A stretch of 64,000 nt of DNA, taken from NCBI GenBank assembly GCA_003483745.1, contig DMYD01000042.1:15225-79224 (forward strand), given 5' to 3'. Positions within the stretch are counted from its first letter, which is position 1. Each line of letters starts with the position of its first letter. Below the pieces are notes generated by a model. The model did no database searches. It saw only the letters and a program-made list of their open reading frames with translations, and had not been told where the DNA came from. Source of the stretch: Roseburia sp. (lineage in GTDB: Bacteria > Bacillota > Clostridia > Lachnospirales > Lachnospiraceae). This document shows positions 51,855-60,966 of this stretch, one piece after another. Both the position numbers and the translations under genes were made by a program.

Positions 51855-52641
51855 TCTTTACAAACCGTGGTTCGTGCATACAGAGAGTCAGAATACAAGG
51901 GTGATCGATTCAAATGATCATATACAGGAGTTCCTGAAACAACAGATGGTAAAGCAAGACCGGCCTGTAGGACCGGATGGATTTGCGGAGGGGATTATTA
52001 CTGACAAAACAGAGAATGTAATCCCTGTAGAAGAACCGGAACAGGATATGACTGCTGTGAATGAAAAAGCAAAGCAGATACTTTCGCAGGCAAGAGCACA
52101 GGCAGATGTGCTGATTGATGATGCAAGACAGGAAGCGGAAGCTATCCGTGATGAAGCAAAAAAACAGGGTTATCTGGAAGGACAGAATACATTAGAACAG
52201 GAGTATAACCAGAAAAAACAGCAGTTAGAACAGGAACAACAGCAGAAAAAAATACAGTTGCAGAATTCTTATCAGGAAAAACAAAAAAACATGGAAAAAG
52301 AACTGGTAGATGTGATATTAAATGTTTTTAATAAGGTTTTTCATATCCAGTTTGATGATAAGAAAGAGATCCTGCTTCATCTGATCGATAATGCTATCGC
52401 AAATATCGAAGATGAAAAGCATTTCCGGATTAAGGTTGCAGGAGACAATGTGTCATTTTTAGAAAAGCATAAAGATGAAATATTAGATTATGTCGGACAT
52501 GACATAGAACTTGAAATTGTTCCTGATTATACACTGAATGAAAATGCGTGCACCATAGAGACTGACGCAGGAATATTTGACTGTGGTGTAGACGTACAGC
52601 TTGATAATCTGATGAAGGATATCAAAGCATTATGCTCATAG
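51847..52641 (+). CDS. fliH: Flagellar assembly protein FliH
   Basis: This 264-residue regulator binds the export ATPase FliI and brings it to the export gate. A long central coiled coil rich in Gln, Glu and Lys (about 70-150) is followed by a globular FliI-binding domain. The start is a TTG at 51847 (S-N-L-Y-K-P...), eight bases after GGAGGTGA inside fliG; a GTG at 51835 lies within that ribosome site. It overlaps the fliG end by eight bases. Confidence 0.9.
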   Translation: MSNLYKPWFVHTESQNTRVIDSNDHIQEFLKQQMVKQDRPVGPDGFAEGIITDKTENVIPVEEPEQDMTAVNEKAKQILSQARAQADVLIDDARQEAEAIRDEAKKQGYLEGQNTLEQEYNQKKQQLEQEQQQKKIQLQNSYQEKQKNMEKELVDVILNVFNKVFHIQFDDKKEILLHLIDNAIANIEDEKHFRIKVAGDNVSFLEKHKDEILDYVGHDIELEIVPDYTLNENACTIETDAGIFDCGVDVQLDNLMKDIKALCS

Positions 52642-52656
52642 AGGTGAGGCGGCAGA

Positions 52657-53964
52657 ATGGGTACATTTGATAAATATCTTCAGCTTGCCGATAAGACGTA
52701 TTTTAACCGTTTAGGCAAGGTGACAAAGATTGTCGGTCTTACAATTGAATCTGTAGGACCAAATGCAAAACTGAATGATCTGTGCCGTATCATTATCGAT
52801 CGGGAACAAAATATTTCAACGATGGCTGAAGTTGTCGGTTTTCGTGATAAACATTTACTCCTGATGCCGTTTGAAAGCGTAGAAGGAATTGGTGTTGGAT
52901 GTATTGTAGAAAATACAGGACATCCTCTGACTGTGAAAGTTGGAGAAGAACTGTTAGGCCATACATTAGATGGAATAGGACGGCCAACCGATGTGGAAGA
53001 ATTATTACTTCCGTATGATTATCCGGTTGAAGCATTACCACCAGATCCGATGGCAAGAAAAATTATTGATGAAGTACTGCCTTTGGGTGTGAAAGCAGTA
53101 GATGGTCTGATTACAGTAGGAAAAGGACAGAGAATCGGTATTTTCGCCGGATCCGGTGTTGGAAAAAGTACATTACTTGGTATGTTTGCGAGAAATACAA
53201 AAGCGGATATCAACGTGATTGCATTGATTGGCGAGCGTGGAAGAGAAGTAAGAGAGTTTGTGGAACGCGATCTTGGTGAAGAAGGCATGAAACGCTCCGT
53301 GGTTATTGTTGCGACATCCGATAAACCTGCATTGATAAGAAATAAAGCTGCAAAAACAGCAACAGCTATTGCTGAATACTTTAGAGATCAGGGGAAAGAT
53401 GTGTTGCTGATGATGGATTCACTGACACGATTTTCTATGGCACAGCGGGAGATTGGGTTGGCATCCGGAGAGCCACCGGTAACAAGAGGATATCCACCAA
53501 GTGTGTATTCAGAAATGCCTAAACTTCTGGAACGTGCAGGAACTTCGGATAAGGGATCTATTACCGGACTTTACACCGTGCTTGTAGATGGTGATGATAT
53601 GAATGAACCAATCACAGATACGGCGAGAAGTATTCTGGATGGACATATTATGTTATCCAGAAAATTAGGACAAAAGAATCATTATCCTGCAATTGATGTA
53701 TTACAGAGTATTTCCCGTGTTATGAGCTCGATTGCTACAAGTGAGCATAAAGAGCTTGCCGGAAAATTAAGAAATGTAATGGCTACCTATAATGAGGCGG
53801 AAGACCTGATTAATATCGGAGCATATAAAAATGGAACTAATCGCGAAATTGATTATGCAATTCAAAAAATCCAGGCAGTAAATGAATTCCTGATGCAAAA
53901 AACCGATGAAAAATTTGAATTCAGCGAGGAAATCGACTTGCTGAGACAGCTGTTTGAAAATTAA
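52657..53964 (+). CDS. fliI: Flagellar export ATPase FliI
   Basis: This 435-residue hexameric ATPase, related to F1-ATPase beta, drives unfolding and export of flagellar subunits. Walker A (A-G-S-G-V-G-K-S-T) lies near residues 163-171. I-G-E-R-G-R-E-V-R-E-F near 190 and Walker B L-L-M-M-D-S-L-T-R near 249 are present. The C-terminal helical domain is complete. GAGGTGAGG precedes the ATG. It lies between its regulators fliH and fliJ. Confidence 0.98.
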   Translation: MGTFDKYLQLADKTYFNRLGKVTKIVGLTIESVGPNAKLNDLCRIIIDREQNISTMAEVVGFRDKHLLLMPFESVEGIGVGCIVENTGHPLTVKVGEELLGHTLDGIGRPTDVEELLLPYDYPVEALPPDPMARKIIDEVLPLGVKAVDGLITVGKGQRIGIFAGSGVGKSTLLGMFARNTKADINVIALIGERGREVREFVERDLGEEGMKRSVVIVATSDKPALIRNKAAKTATAIAEYFRDQGKDVLLMMDSLTRFSMAQREIGLASGEPPVTRGYPPSVYSEMPKLLERAGTSDKGSITGLYTVLVDGDDMNEPITDTARSILDGHIMLSRKLGQKNHYPAIDVLQSISRVMSSIATSEHKELAGKLRNVMATYNEAEDLINIGAYKNGTNREIDYAIQKIQAVNEFLMQKTDEKFEFSEEIDLLRQLFEN

Positions 53965-53978
53965 GAAAGGTTCTGGGT

Positions 53979-54431
53979 ATGGCAAAATTCAGATACAGAA
54001 TGCAGAACATTCTTGACATTAAAGAAAAAATGGAAAATCAGGCAAAGACAGCTTATGGTGTGGAAAATGCAAAGCTGGCGACAGAGCAGCAGAAGCTTCA
54101 GGATATCCTGATACGCAGAGCCGGTTACGAGGCGAAAGCGAGAGAATTGGTGAGCGGCAATATTAATGTTTTGGAGATTCGCGAATGCAGGAAGGCGATC
54201 GATGTTTTAAAAAGCAAACAACGCAGCCAGATGATGAATGTACATGCTGCAGAGCGCAATGTTGAATTAGCAAGAAAACAGTTAAATGAAGCAATGGTTG
54301 AACGCAAAACACATGAAAAACTGAAAGAAAAAGCTTTTGAGGAATTTAAACAGGAACTTTTACATGAAGAATCAAAAGAGATAGATGAACTTGTCAGTTA
54401 TACCTATCACGATAATGGACAGCGTAGTTAG
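53979..54431 (+). CDS. fliJ: Flagellar export protein FliJ
   Basis: This 150-residue all-helical protein forms an antiparallel coiled coil that acts as the stalk of the FliI hexamer. It begins K-F-R-Y-R-M-Q-N-I-L-D-I-K-E, the usual FliJ start, and is rich in Lys, Glu and Gln throughout. AAGAAAGG lies upstream. Sequence conservation is low in this family, but position and shape leave little doubt. Confidence 0.93.
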   Translation: MAKFRYRMQNILDIKEKMENQAKTAYGVENAKLATEQQKLQDILIRRAGYEAKARELVSGNINVLEIRECRKAIDVLKSKQRSQMMNVHAAERNVELARKQLNEAMVERKTHEKLKEKAFEEFKQELLHEESKEIDELVSYTYHDNGQRS

Positions 54432-54457
54432 GCAGTTTGAGCGGACAGGAGGAAAAT

Positions 54458-55300
54458 ATGGCAGAAGAAAAAGAAGAAGTTGTAGATAAAAAAGCTGCAA
54501 AAAAAGAAGAAAAGCAAAGAAAAAAAGAGGAAGCAAAGCAGAAAAAGGCACAGCATGCAGCGGAGAGTGATGAACTTGAAGAAGAAAGCGGTGGCAGTAA
54601 AGTTGCTGTATTTTTTGTCTCTCTTCTGATTATAATCGTGTGGCTTGCAATTATAGCACTTCTGATCAAATGGGATGTTGGCGGATTTGGATCTGGTGTG
54701 CTTGCACCGATTTTAAAAGACGTTCCTTATGTAAATAAAATTTTGCCGGATGATGCGGTGAAAGAAATGTCAACAGAAGACAGTGCCTATGCATACGATA
54801 CCATGGCAGATGCGGTTGAGCGTATCAAGGAACTGGAAAAAGAACTGGCAGATGCGCAGAATGCATCGTCTGCAAACGCAGATTATATCAGTCAGTTAGA
54901 AGCGCAGTCACAGGAATTACAGCAATATAAGGAAAACGAGGCAGAATTTGAAAAGGAAAAACAAAGCTTTTATGAGGATGTTGTATTTTCAGATGTAGCC
55001 CCGGATATTGAAGAATATAAGAAATATTATGAAAGCATCGATCCTGCAAATGCAGAAGTATTGTATAAGCAGGTAGTGGCGCAGACGGCGGAAGATGAGC
55101 AGCTTGATGATTACATTAAGACATATTCATCTATGAAGCCGAAAGAGGCAGCAGCAATTTTTGATACCATGACAGACAACCTGAAACTGGTTGCACAGAT
55201 TTTAGATGGTATGGATGCAGATTCAAGAGCTGCTATTCTTGGTAAGATGAGTTCTGATACCGCAGCAAAGGTAACAGAGATCATGAAACCTTCAGAATAG
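54458..55300 (+). CDS. ylxF: YlxF/MotE-family flagellar protein with MgtE-N-like domain
   Basis: This 280-residue protein has a very charged N-terminus, one membrane helix (about 49-74), a coiled coil (about 120-180), and a C-terminal MgtE-N-like domain (S-S-M-K-P-K-E-A-A-A-I-F-D-T-M near 225). This is the design of MotE/YlxF, a protein encoded in flagellar operons and reported to act as a chaperone for motility components. AGGAGG at 54447-54452 sets the start. It lies between fliJ and fliK as in Bacillus. Confidence 0.87.
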   Translation: MAEEKEEVVDKKAAKKEEKQRKKEEAKQKKAQHAAESDELEEESGGSKVAVFFVSLLIIIVWLAIIALLIKWDVGGFGSGVLAPILKDVPYVNKILPDDAVKEMSTEDSAYAYDTMADAVERIKELEKELADAQNASSANADYISQLEAQSQELQQYKENEAEFEKEKQSFYEDVVFSDVAPDIEEYKKYYESIDPANAEVLYKQVVAQTAEDEQLDDYIKTYSSMKPKEAAAIFDTMTDNLKLVAQILDGMDADSRAAILGKMSSDTAAKVTEIMKPSE

Positions 55301-55347
55301 ATCAATAAGCGGCATTATATGCAGCGAAAGGGAAAGGAGGAGAAAAC

Positions 55348-56829
55348 ATGGGAAGCACCAGTGTTTCAGAAGTGACTGGAATTATGTCTGTTGGACAGGG
55401 AGGTCAGACACTGACAGGAACAAAAGAAGGTGATCTGAAAGTTCAGTTTGCAGAAGTGATGAGCCAGATGACAACTCAGGTTGGCGGCGGTTACAGTTAC
55501 GGTGGACAAAGTAGTAAACAGGGTACAGCAGCTGTGACAGGACAAAGCAGTGTTACAGATAATTATGAACGTTATCAGAATACTGTGGGCGGAATAAAGG
55601 ATAATTCTACAGCCAAGTCAGATGTCAAAGCAGAGGATACCGATAAAAAGCTGGCAGCATTCGATGAGGATGTAAGACAGGTTTTGAAAGACAAACTTGG
55701 TGTGACGGACGAGGAAATCACAGATGCCATGCAGAAGTTAGGACTTACGATTGCTGATCTGATACAGCCGAATCAGCTTGCGCAGCTTACAGCTGAACTC
55801 ACAGGATGTGAAAATGTTGGAGAACTGCTGTGCAACAGTTCATTTATGGAAATTGTAAATGAAATTGGAGAGTTGTCACAGAACCTGTTAGATGAACTTG
55901 GAATGACACCGCAGATGTTTACTGAGACGGTTGCAGCAACAGACACAAATGTGAATGCAGAGCAGTTACCGGCGGATATCCAGGTGCCGGAAAATGACAA
56001 CGCAGTACAGACGGCTGCAGATGCTGTGCCGGAGCAGATGATTTCAGATGCAAAAGATGATAAAACAGTACAGACAGTTTTAAATGCAGATGAAGTGGAA
56101 ACACAGAAGCCGGAGGACAACATTGTTCTGCAGAAAGAAGTTGCAGATAATGTAAAGGATACCGATGACGTAAATGATGGCCTGATGCCGGAGAAAACAG
56201 AAGAGCCGGATGTAAAGACAGAGTCAGACAAGGGCCAGCAGACAGACAGCAGAAATGAATCAGGAAATACGTCAAATCAGACGGCATTTGTGACTCAGGA
56301 ACACACGGCTGAACCTGCAATGGTAAAAACACCGGAGAATGTGCCGGAATTTTCAAGACAGCTTGATACGTTAGATCTAATCCGTCAGGTAACAGAATTT
56401 ACAAAAATCACTGTCCGTGAAGCACAGACGACGATGGAGATGCAGTTGAACCCGGAACACCTTGGCAAGATTTATATCGAAGTAACGACCAAGGAAGGAA
56501 ATGTATCTGCTCATATTATGACACAGAACGAACTGGTAAAAGAAGCGTTAGAAGCGCAGATGGCAGAACTCAAACAGAGTATGAACCAGGCAGGTGTGAA
56601 GGTGGATGCCGTAGAAGTTACGGTTGGAAGCCATGAGTTTGAAAAAAACTTAGAGCAGAATGCAAAACAGGAAGAGAGACAGGCAGAGGAGCAGGAAAAA
56701 GCTTCGCCAAAGACTAGAAGAATCAACTTAGATGAGTTAGATGAACTCTCCGGGGTCATGAGTGAGGAAGAAGCCCTTGTGGCGCAGATTATGGCAGATC
56801 ACGGTAATTCCGTAGATTATACTGCTTAA
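55348..56829 (+). CDS. fliK: Flagellar hook-length control protein FliK
   Basis: This 493-residue secreted ruler stops hook growth at the right length and switches export to filament proteins. The N-terminal and central part is low-complexity and acidic (Asp, Glu, Thr, Val, Gln). The C-terminal domain with L-N-P-E-H-L-G-K-I-Y-I-E-V near residues 368-380 is the conserved substrate-switch region. GGAAAGGAGG precedes the ATG. It is followed directly by flgD. Confidence 0.92.
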   Translation: MGSTSVSEVTGIMSVGQGGQTLTGTKEGDLKVQFAEVMSQMTTQVGGGYSYGGQSSKQGTAAVTGQSSVTDNYERYQNTVGGIKDNSTAKSDVKAEDTDKKLAAFDEDVRQVLKDKLGVTDEEITDAMQKLGLTIADLIQPNQLAQLTAELTGCENVGELLCNSSFMEIVNEIGELSQNLLDELGMTPQMFTETVAATDTNVNAEQLPADIQVPENDNAVQTAADAVPEQMISDAKDDKTVQTVLNADEVETQKPEDNIVLQKEVADNVKDTDDVNDGLMPEKTEEPDVKTESDKGQQTDSRNESGNTSNQTAFVTQEHTAEPAMVKTPENVPEFSRQLDTLDLIRQVTEFTKITVREAQTTMEMQLNPEHLGKIYIEVTTKEGNVSAHIMTQNELVKEALEAQMAELKQSMNQAGVKVDAVEVTVGSHEFEKNLEQNAKQEERQAEEQEKASPKTRRINLDELDELSGVMSEEEALVAQIMADHGNSVDYTA

Positions 56830-56850
56830 AACAAAAGAAAGGAGAAAAAA

Positions 56851-57606
56851 ATGGCATTAATTCAGCCCGTTGAAGACGGAAAAATACCAAAGGATACCAG
56901 TACTACAAGCAAATCGGATACCAGCAATGACCTTGGCTATGACCAGTTCTTACAGCTGTTATGTGCAGAGATGCAGTACCAGGATCCGTTAGAGCCTACC
57001 AGCAATACGGAGTATGTTGCACAGCTTGCTACATTTTCACAGATGGAAGCAACACTTGGTATGCAGAGTACAATCGAGAGCAGCAATGCAAATGCACTTG
57101 TTGGAAAATATGTTATTATCAAGACAACATCTTCGACTGGAGAAACAACAGCAACAGAGGGATTTGTTGATTATGTACAGAAAGAAAACGGTGAGCAGAA
57201 GATCTGTGTAAATGGGGTGTTATATTCACTTTCTGATGTATATCAGGTTGCAGATACCGAATACATGGAGGCAGAGACACTTGCTAAGACGTTTGCAGCA
57301 GCGGTTGCTAAATTGCCGAATGCAGCACAGCTTACATTAAGTGACAAAGATGATGTCAAGAATTTAAAGACATATTACGATAATCTGAATTCTTATCAGC
57401 AGTCAAAGATCGATACAGATACTTTGAAAAAATATCAGGAACTGCTTGCACAGATGGAAAAACTTGCAGGAAAAGACTGGTATAAAAGTACTTCATCATC
57501 GACAGGTACAACAACAGATACAAAAACAGATACAGATACAAAAACAGATACGACAACAGGAACAGATACAACAACAGACACAAAGACAGATACAGATAAA
57601 ACCTGA
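56851..57606 (+). CDS. flgD: Flagellar hook-capping protein FlgD with extra helical module
   Basis: The N-terminal ~85 residues carry the FlgD export and cap motifs (Y-D-Q-F-L-Q-L-L-x-A-E-M-Q-Y-Q-D-P-L-E-P-T near 30-50). A small beta region follows. Residues ~149-206 form a helical module (L-P-N-A-A-Q-L-T-L-S-D-K-D-D-V-K, then Y-Y-D-N-L-N-S-Y-Q-Q-S-K) resembling repeats seen in clostridial surface proteins. The tail (217-251) is only Thr, Asp, Lys, Gly and Ser in short repeats. Bacillus FlgD, at about 140 residues, has neither. The protein scaffolds hook assembly and normally leaves once the hook is done. Confidence 0.92.
   Translation: MALIQPVEDGKIPKDTSTTSKSDTSNDLGYDQFLQLLCAEMQYQDPLEPTSNTEYVAQLATFSQMEATLGMQSTIESSNANALVGKYVIIKTTSSTGETTATEGFVDYVQKENGEQKICVNGVLYSLSDVYQVADTEYMEAETLAKTFAAAVAKLPNAAQLTLSDKDDVKNLKTYYDNLNSYQQSKIDTDTLKKYQELLAQMEKLAGKDWYKSTSSSTGTTTDTKTDTDTKTDTTTGTDTTTDTKTDTDKT
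57510..57600 (+). repeat. Coding tandem repeats in the flgD tail
   Basis: Short units of ACA, GAT and AAA codons (variants of ACAGATACAAAA) repeat about eight times and encode Thr-Asp-Thr-Lys. The array is in frame and could vary in length by slippage. Confidence 0.8.
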
Positions 57607-57631
57607 TATCTGACAGAAGGGAAATGCGATT

Positions 57632-58027
57632 ATGAATAAGATCAGTAACCAGTTTGCTTCCATTGAGCAGGTAACTGACCAGTATCTGACTCGGAAAAGC
57701 ACGGATGCGGTAACTTCGAGCGGTGTCTCCTTTGAAGATATTTTAAAGCAGAAGCAGGATGCAAAAGCAGGTGGGACACTTAAATTTTCCAAGCATGCCA
57801 CGATGCGCCTGATGGATCGTAATATCAATTTGTCCAAAGAGCAGAATGAACGACTTGAGACAGGCGTTTTTAAGGCTGGTGAAAAGGGAATCAGAGAATC
57901 GTTAGTAATTGTTGATTCACTCGCTTTTATCGTAAATGTTCCGAACAGGACAGTCGTTACAGCAATGGACCGGACAGAGTCCGATGATAATATTTATACC
58001 AATATTGATGGTGCTGTGATCATGTAG
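57632..58027 (+). CDS. Flagellar operon protein, TIGR02530 family
   Basis: This 131-residue protein has the family core F-S-K-H-A-T-M-R-L-M-D-R-N-I near residues 51-64, then L-A-F-I-V-N-V-P-N-R-T-V-V-T-A-M-D near 98-114. It occurs in clostridial flagellar operons between flgD and flgE. Its role is not established; hook assembly or control of FlgD/FlgE export are guesses from position. AGAAGGGAA lies upstream of the ATG. Confidence 0.88.
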   Translation: MNKISNQFASIEQVTDQYLTRKSTDAVTSSGVSFEDILKQKQDAKAGGTLKFSKHATMRLMDRNINLSKEQNERLETGVFKAGEKGIRESLVIVDSLAFIVNVPNRTVVTAMDRTESDDNIYTNIDGAVIM

Positions 58028-58107
58028 CCGGACCGAAATGGAGGCTAGATTCCCGGAATGACAGAAGGGAAGGCAGCACAAAAGAACTTAGGAGGTCAAT
58101 TTCAACT

Positions 58108-59751
58108 ATGATGAGATCAATGTACTCTGCTGTGTCAGGTCTTAAGACACATCAGACAAAAATGGACGTTATTGGTAACAATATCGCCAACGTAAACACA
58201 GTAGCTTTTAAATCATCCTCAGTCGTATTTCAGGATGTTTTATATCAGATGACAAGTAATGCATCCGGTGCGAACGCAGCAACAGGTACCGGTGGTGTGA
58301 ATGCAAAACAGATCGGTCTTGGTGTTACGACCGGTGCAACAAACTTAAGCATCACAACTTCCGGTGCGGCTGAAACAACCGGACGTGCATTCGATATCCG
58401 TTTATCAGACCAGTCTACGACAAACTTTTTTGTAGTTAACAACGGTTCTGAGAACCTGTTTACCAGAGCCGGTTCTTTCTATGTAGATGGAGCCGGTAAC
58501 TTATGTATGACATCCACCGGTTATACAGTTATGGGATGGCAGGTAGATCCGACAACAGGAAATATCAAGAAGGATACCGTATCTGCACTTCGTGTCATGC
58601 AGACATCCAACCTGACATCTGCTCCGGAAGCAACCACACAGGCAAATGTTTCCGGCATTATTGATAAAAATGATAAGGATGTATTGTCAGACAACGGACT
58701 TGTCAAAACACTGACTTTTTTTGATAATCTCGGTTATTCCTATACAGCGCGTTTTGCAATGAAATCTACCGGAACAGATGGAAAATATACGGTAGAACTG
58801 GAAAAAATCTTAAACAGTGACGGAACAACGTTCTATGATCCGGAAACCAGCAATGTTGATCTGAGTGATATATTTGGAGCAAAAACAACGAATGCTACAC
58901 TTGGAACATACAGCCAGGTTCAGAGTGGTTATTACTATGATTCTGCTAACAATAAATTTTATGTAGGAAGTGATGCAAACGGTACAGAAATTACATGGAA
59001 CGGTACAGCATTTGCAGGTCAGGCAGGTAGTACCTACAGCCTCAAACAGGTATACGGAATTTCAGATGCAATGGTTTCAAAGATTGGAGGCGGTCAGGCA
59101 ACAGCTGCAATCGCAAATGGAACACTGACGATTTCCGGAGATGTAACTGATTACGCGATCGACTTCAGCACAAAAGATGGTACATTTACAGGAGTCGGTG
59201 CAAGAACGTCAAACAATAAGACAAACACAGTTACACTTAATATGAGTAAACTTGGAAACAATCCGACACAGTTTGACAATATTACCATTGATTTCTCCGG
59301 TCTGAAAGATGCAAACAATGGTGGTAAATCCACAGCGGTTATGTCTACAGGATCTATAGATGATGGTGTGACAGGCAAAGGAAAGAAATTAGGTGCCATG
59401 ATCGGTATTTCCATCGACAACAATGGTCTTATCACAGGTACTTATGATAACGGTAATACAGAGACACTTGGACAGATTGCTGTAGCACAGTTTGCAAATG
59501 CATCCGGTCTTGAAAAGGTTGGAGAGAACTGCTACCGTACGACCTTAAACTCCGGTGAATTTGATGGAATCGGTGTTGAGATCTCTGCAGACGGAAGTTC
59601 TATGACATCCGGAGAACTTGAGATGTCAAACGTTGACCTCTCAACGGAGTTTACACAGATGATCATTACACAGCGTGGATTCCAGGCGAACTCACGTATC
59701 ATCACAACGTCAGATACACTGTTAGAGGAACTGGTTAACCTGAAACGTTAA
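58108..59751 (+). CDS. flgE: Flagellar hook protein FlgE (long form)
   Basis: This is the hook subunit, 547 residues against about 260 in Bacillus. The N-terminal axial motif (M-R-S-M-Y-S-A-V-S-G-L-K, then G-N-N-I-A-N-V-N-T-V-A-F-K) and the C-terminal one (V-D-L-S-T-E-F-T-Q-M-I-I-T-Q-R-G-F-Q-A-N-S-R-I) are intact. The extra length is a central, Asn/Thr/Ser/Gly-rich surface region (about 200-420) that would face outward on the hook. TTAGGAGG precedes the ATG. The codon pattern is like its neighbours. Confidence 0.97.
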   Translation: MMRSMYSAVSGLKTHQTKMDVIGNNIANVNTVAFKSSSVVFQDVLYQMTSNASGANAATGTGGVNAKQIGLGVTTGATNLSITTSGAAETTGRAFDIRLSDQSTTNFFVVNNGSENLFTRAGSFYVDGAGNLCMTSTGYTVMGWQVDPTTGNIKKDTVSALRVMQTSNLTSAPEATTQANVSGIIDKNDKDVLSDNGLVKTLTFFDNLGYSYTARFAMKSTGTDGKYTVELEKILNSDGTTFYDPETSNVDLSDIFGAKTTNATLGTYSQVQSGYYYDSANNKFYVGSDANGTEITWNGTAFAGQAGSTYSLKQVYGISDAMVSKIGGGQATAAIANGTLTISGDVTDYAIDFSTKDGTFTGVGARTSNNKTNTVTLNMSKLGNNPTQFDNITIDFSGLKDANNGGKSTAVMSTGSIDDGVTGKGKKLGAMIGISIDNNGLITGTYDNGNTETLGQIAVAQFANASGLEKVGENCYRTTLNSGEFDGIGVEISADGSSMTSGELEMSNVDLSTEFTQMIITQRGFQANSRIITTSDTLLEELVNLKR

Positions 59752-59777
59752 TGTAATGTAAAAAAAATAATATTTAT

Positions 59778-59813
59778 GTAAAACCTGTTCTAAAATGTCG
59801 AAACAGGTTTTAC
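59778..59813 (+). terminator. Perfect hairpin after flgE, possible partial terminator
   Basis: GTAAAACCTGTT at 59778-59789 pairs perfectly with 59802-59813. The T run lies inside the stem, so it may only weaken transcription into flbD. Confidence 0.5.
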
Positions 59814-59837
59814 ACAGGCAGTTACATATGTTATACT
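59809..59837 (+). promoter_or_regulatory. Internal promoter before flbD-motA-motB
   Basis: TTTACA at 59809-59814 and TATACT at 59832-59837 are spaced by 17 bases. It could supply stator and switch genes independently of the main promoter. Confidence 0.6.
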
Positions 59838-59841
59838 GAAC

Positions 59842-59874
59842 ATTGTGGCCGGTTTCAAAACAGGCCGGTCACAA
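59842..59874 (+). other. Leader hairpin before flbD
   Basis: ATTGTGGCCGG at 59842-59852 pairs with CCGGTCACAAT at 59864-59874 with one mismatch. It would sit at the very start of a transcript from the internal promoter. Confidence 0.45.
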
Positions 59875-59913
59875 TGAAAATCTGTTGACTGGCAATGGAG
59901 GAATGATTACGAT

Positions 59914-60117
59914 ATGATCGAAGTGACACGGTTGAATGGAACAACAGTATTAATCAATTCGGATCTGATTGAAACGGTGGAGGAAACTCCGGACACAGTC
60001 ATCTCTCTCACAACAGGTAGAAAGTTTATTGTAAAAGAAAGTAGACAAGAGGTCAAAAATTTAGTAAAATCATACAAAAGGGATATTTTTACAAATGGCC
60101 TTTTAAGAGAAGAATAA
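59914..60117 (+). CDS. flbD: Flagellar FlbD family protein
   Basis: This 67-residue protein matches the small Firmicute FlbD family (I-E-V-T-R-L-N-G at the start, then L-I-E-T-V-E-E-T-P-D-T-V-I-S-L-T-T-G and K-F-I-V-K-E-S). Its role in flagellar biogenesis is unknown; it is unrelated to the Caulobacter activator of the same name. GGAGGAA precedes the ATG. Confidence 0.94.
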   Translation: MIEVTRLNGTTVLINSDLIETVEETPDTVISLTTGRKFIVKESRQEVKNLVKSYKRDIFTNGLLREE

Positions 60118-60171
60118 GTCCCACGGATGGGATTTTACAATCTGAAAAATCAAGGATGGTAGGTGGAAAAA

Positions 60172-60966
60172 GTGGATATAGCATCAATAGTAGGTATGTT
60201 ATTAGGCGTTGTAATGTTTGTGTTTGGTGTACTTTCCAACGGAGGTGTTGCAAGTTTACACTCCATGTGGGATACGGCATCATTCATTATTACAATAGGA
60301 GGTTCCATAGCAGGTACGCTTGCATCTTTTAAATTGGCGGATTTTATCAATGGTATAAAGTCAATAAAGTTGATTTTTAAGGATGAGGTTCAGGATCCGG
60401 CAGTTGTCATCAAGCAGATCATTTCACTGTCGAATACAGCGAGAAAAGAAGGACTTCTGGCATTGGAAGAAGCCGCAAATGGAATTGAAGATGATTTCCT
60501 GAAAAAAGGAATTATGCTTGTTGTAGATGGTACAGATCCGGAACTGGTAAGAGGAATCATGGAGACAGACTTAGCCTGTGTCGAGAGCAGACATAAAGCT
60601 AAAATTGCTGTCTGGGAGAAATGGGCTGAATTAGGTCCTGCCTGGGGTATGATCGGTACCCTGATCGGATTGATCCTCATGTTGCAGAACATGGAAGATG
60701 CATCCACAATCGGACCGGCGATGGCAACAGCGCTTGTTACAACATTGTATGGTTCATTACTTGCAAACTGGTTATGTAACCCGATTGCAGGTAAGTTAAA
60801 ACTGAATAATGATAATGAAATGATGATGAAGGAAATTTCCGTGGAAGGTATTCTGTCGATCCAGGCAGGAGAAAATCCACGTGTTATAGAAGAAAAACTG
60901 AAATCATTCCTTGCACCTTCGGCGCGTAATACAGCGCAGGAAAGCGAGGCTGGAGGTGAAGAATAG
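60172..60966 (+). CDS. motA: Flagellar stator protein MotA
   Basis: This 264-residue proton- or sodium-channel stator subunit has four membrane helices (about 3-25, 32-52, 145-170, 178-200) and a large cytoplasmic loop that contacts FliG. The conserved L-G-P-A-W-G-M-I-G-T-L-I-G-L-I-L-M-L near residue 155 is intact. GTG at 60172 with AGGTGG at 60161-60166 was chosen over a GTG nine bases upstream because M-D-I-A-S-I-V-G is the usual family start. It overlaps motB by one base. Confidence 0.97.
   Translation: MDIASIVGMLLGVVMFVFGVLSNGGVASLHSMWDTASFIITIGGSIAGTLASFKLADFINGIKSIKLIFKDEVQDPAVVIKQIISLSNTARKEGLLALEEAANGIEDDFLKKGIMLVVDGTDPELVRGIMETDLACVESRHKAKIAVWEKWAELGPAWGMIGTLIGLILMLQNMEDASTIGPAMATALVTTLYGSLLANWLCNPIAGKLKLNNDNEMMMKEISVEGILSIQAGENPRVIEEKLKSFLAPSARNTAQESEAGGEE

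Noticed and set aside
55773..56231. 152-residue minus-strand frame opposite fliK
   Set aside because: The low-complexity acidic fliK sequence gives a Ser/Thr-rich mirror frame without a start signal.
57510..57600. Short tandem repeats considered as a CRISPR-like array
   Set aside because: Units are 12 bases or less, in frame and coding for Thr-Asp-Lys in FlgD, with no spacers.
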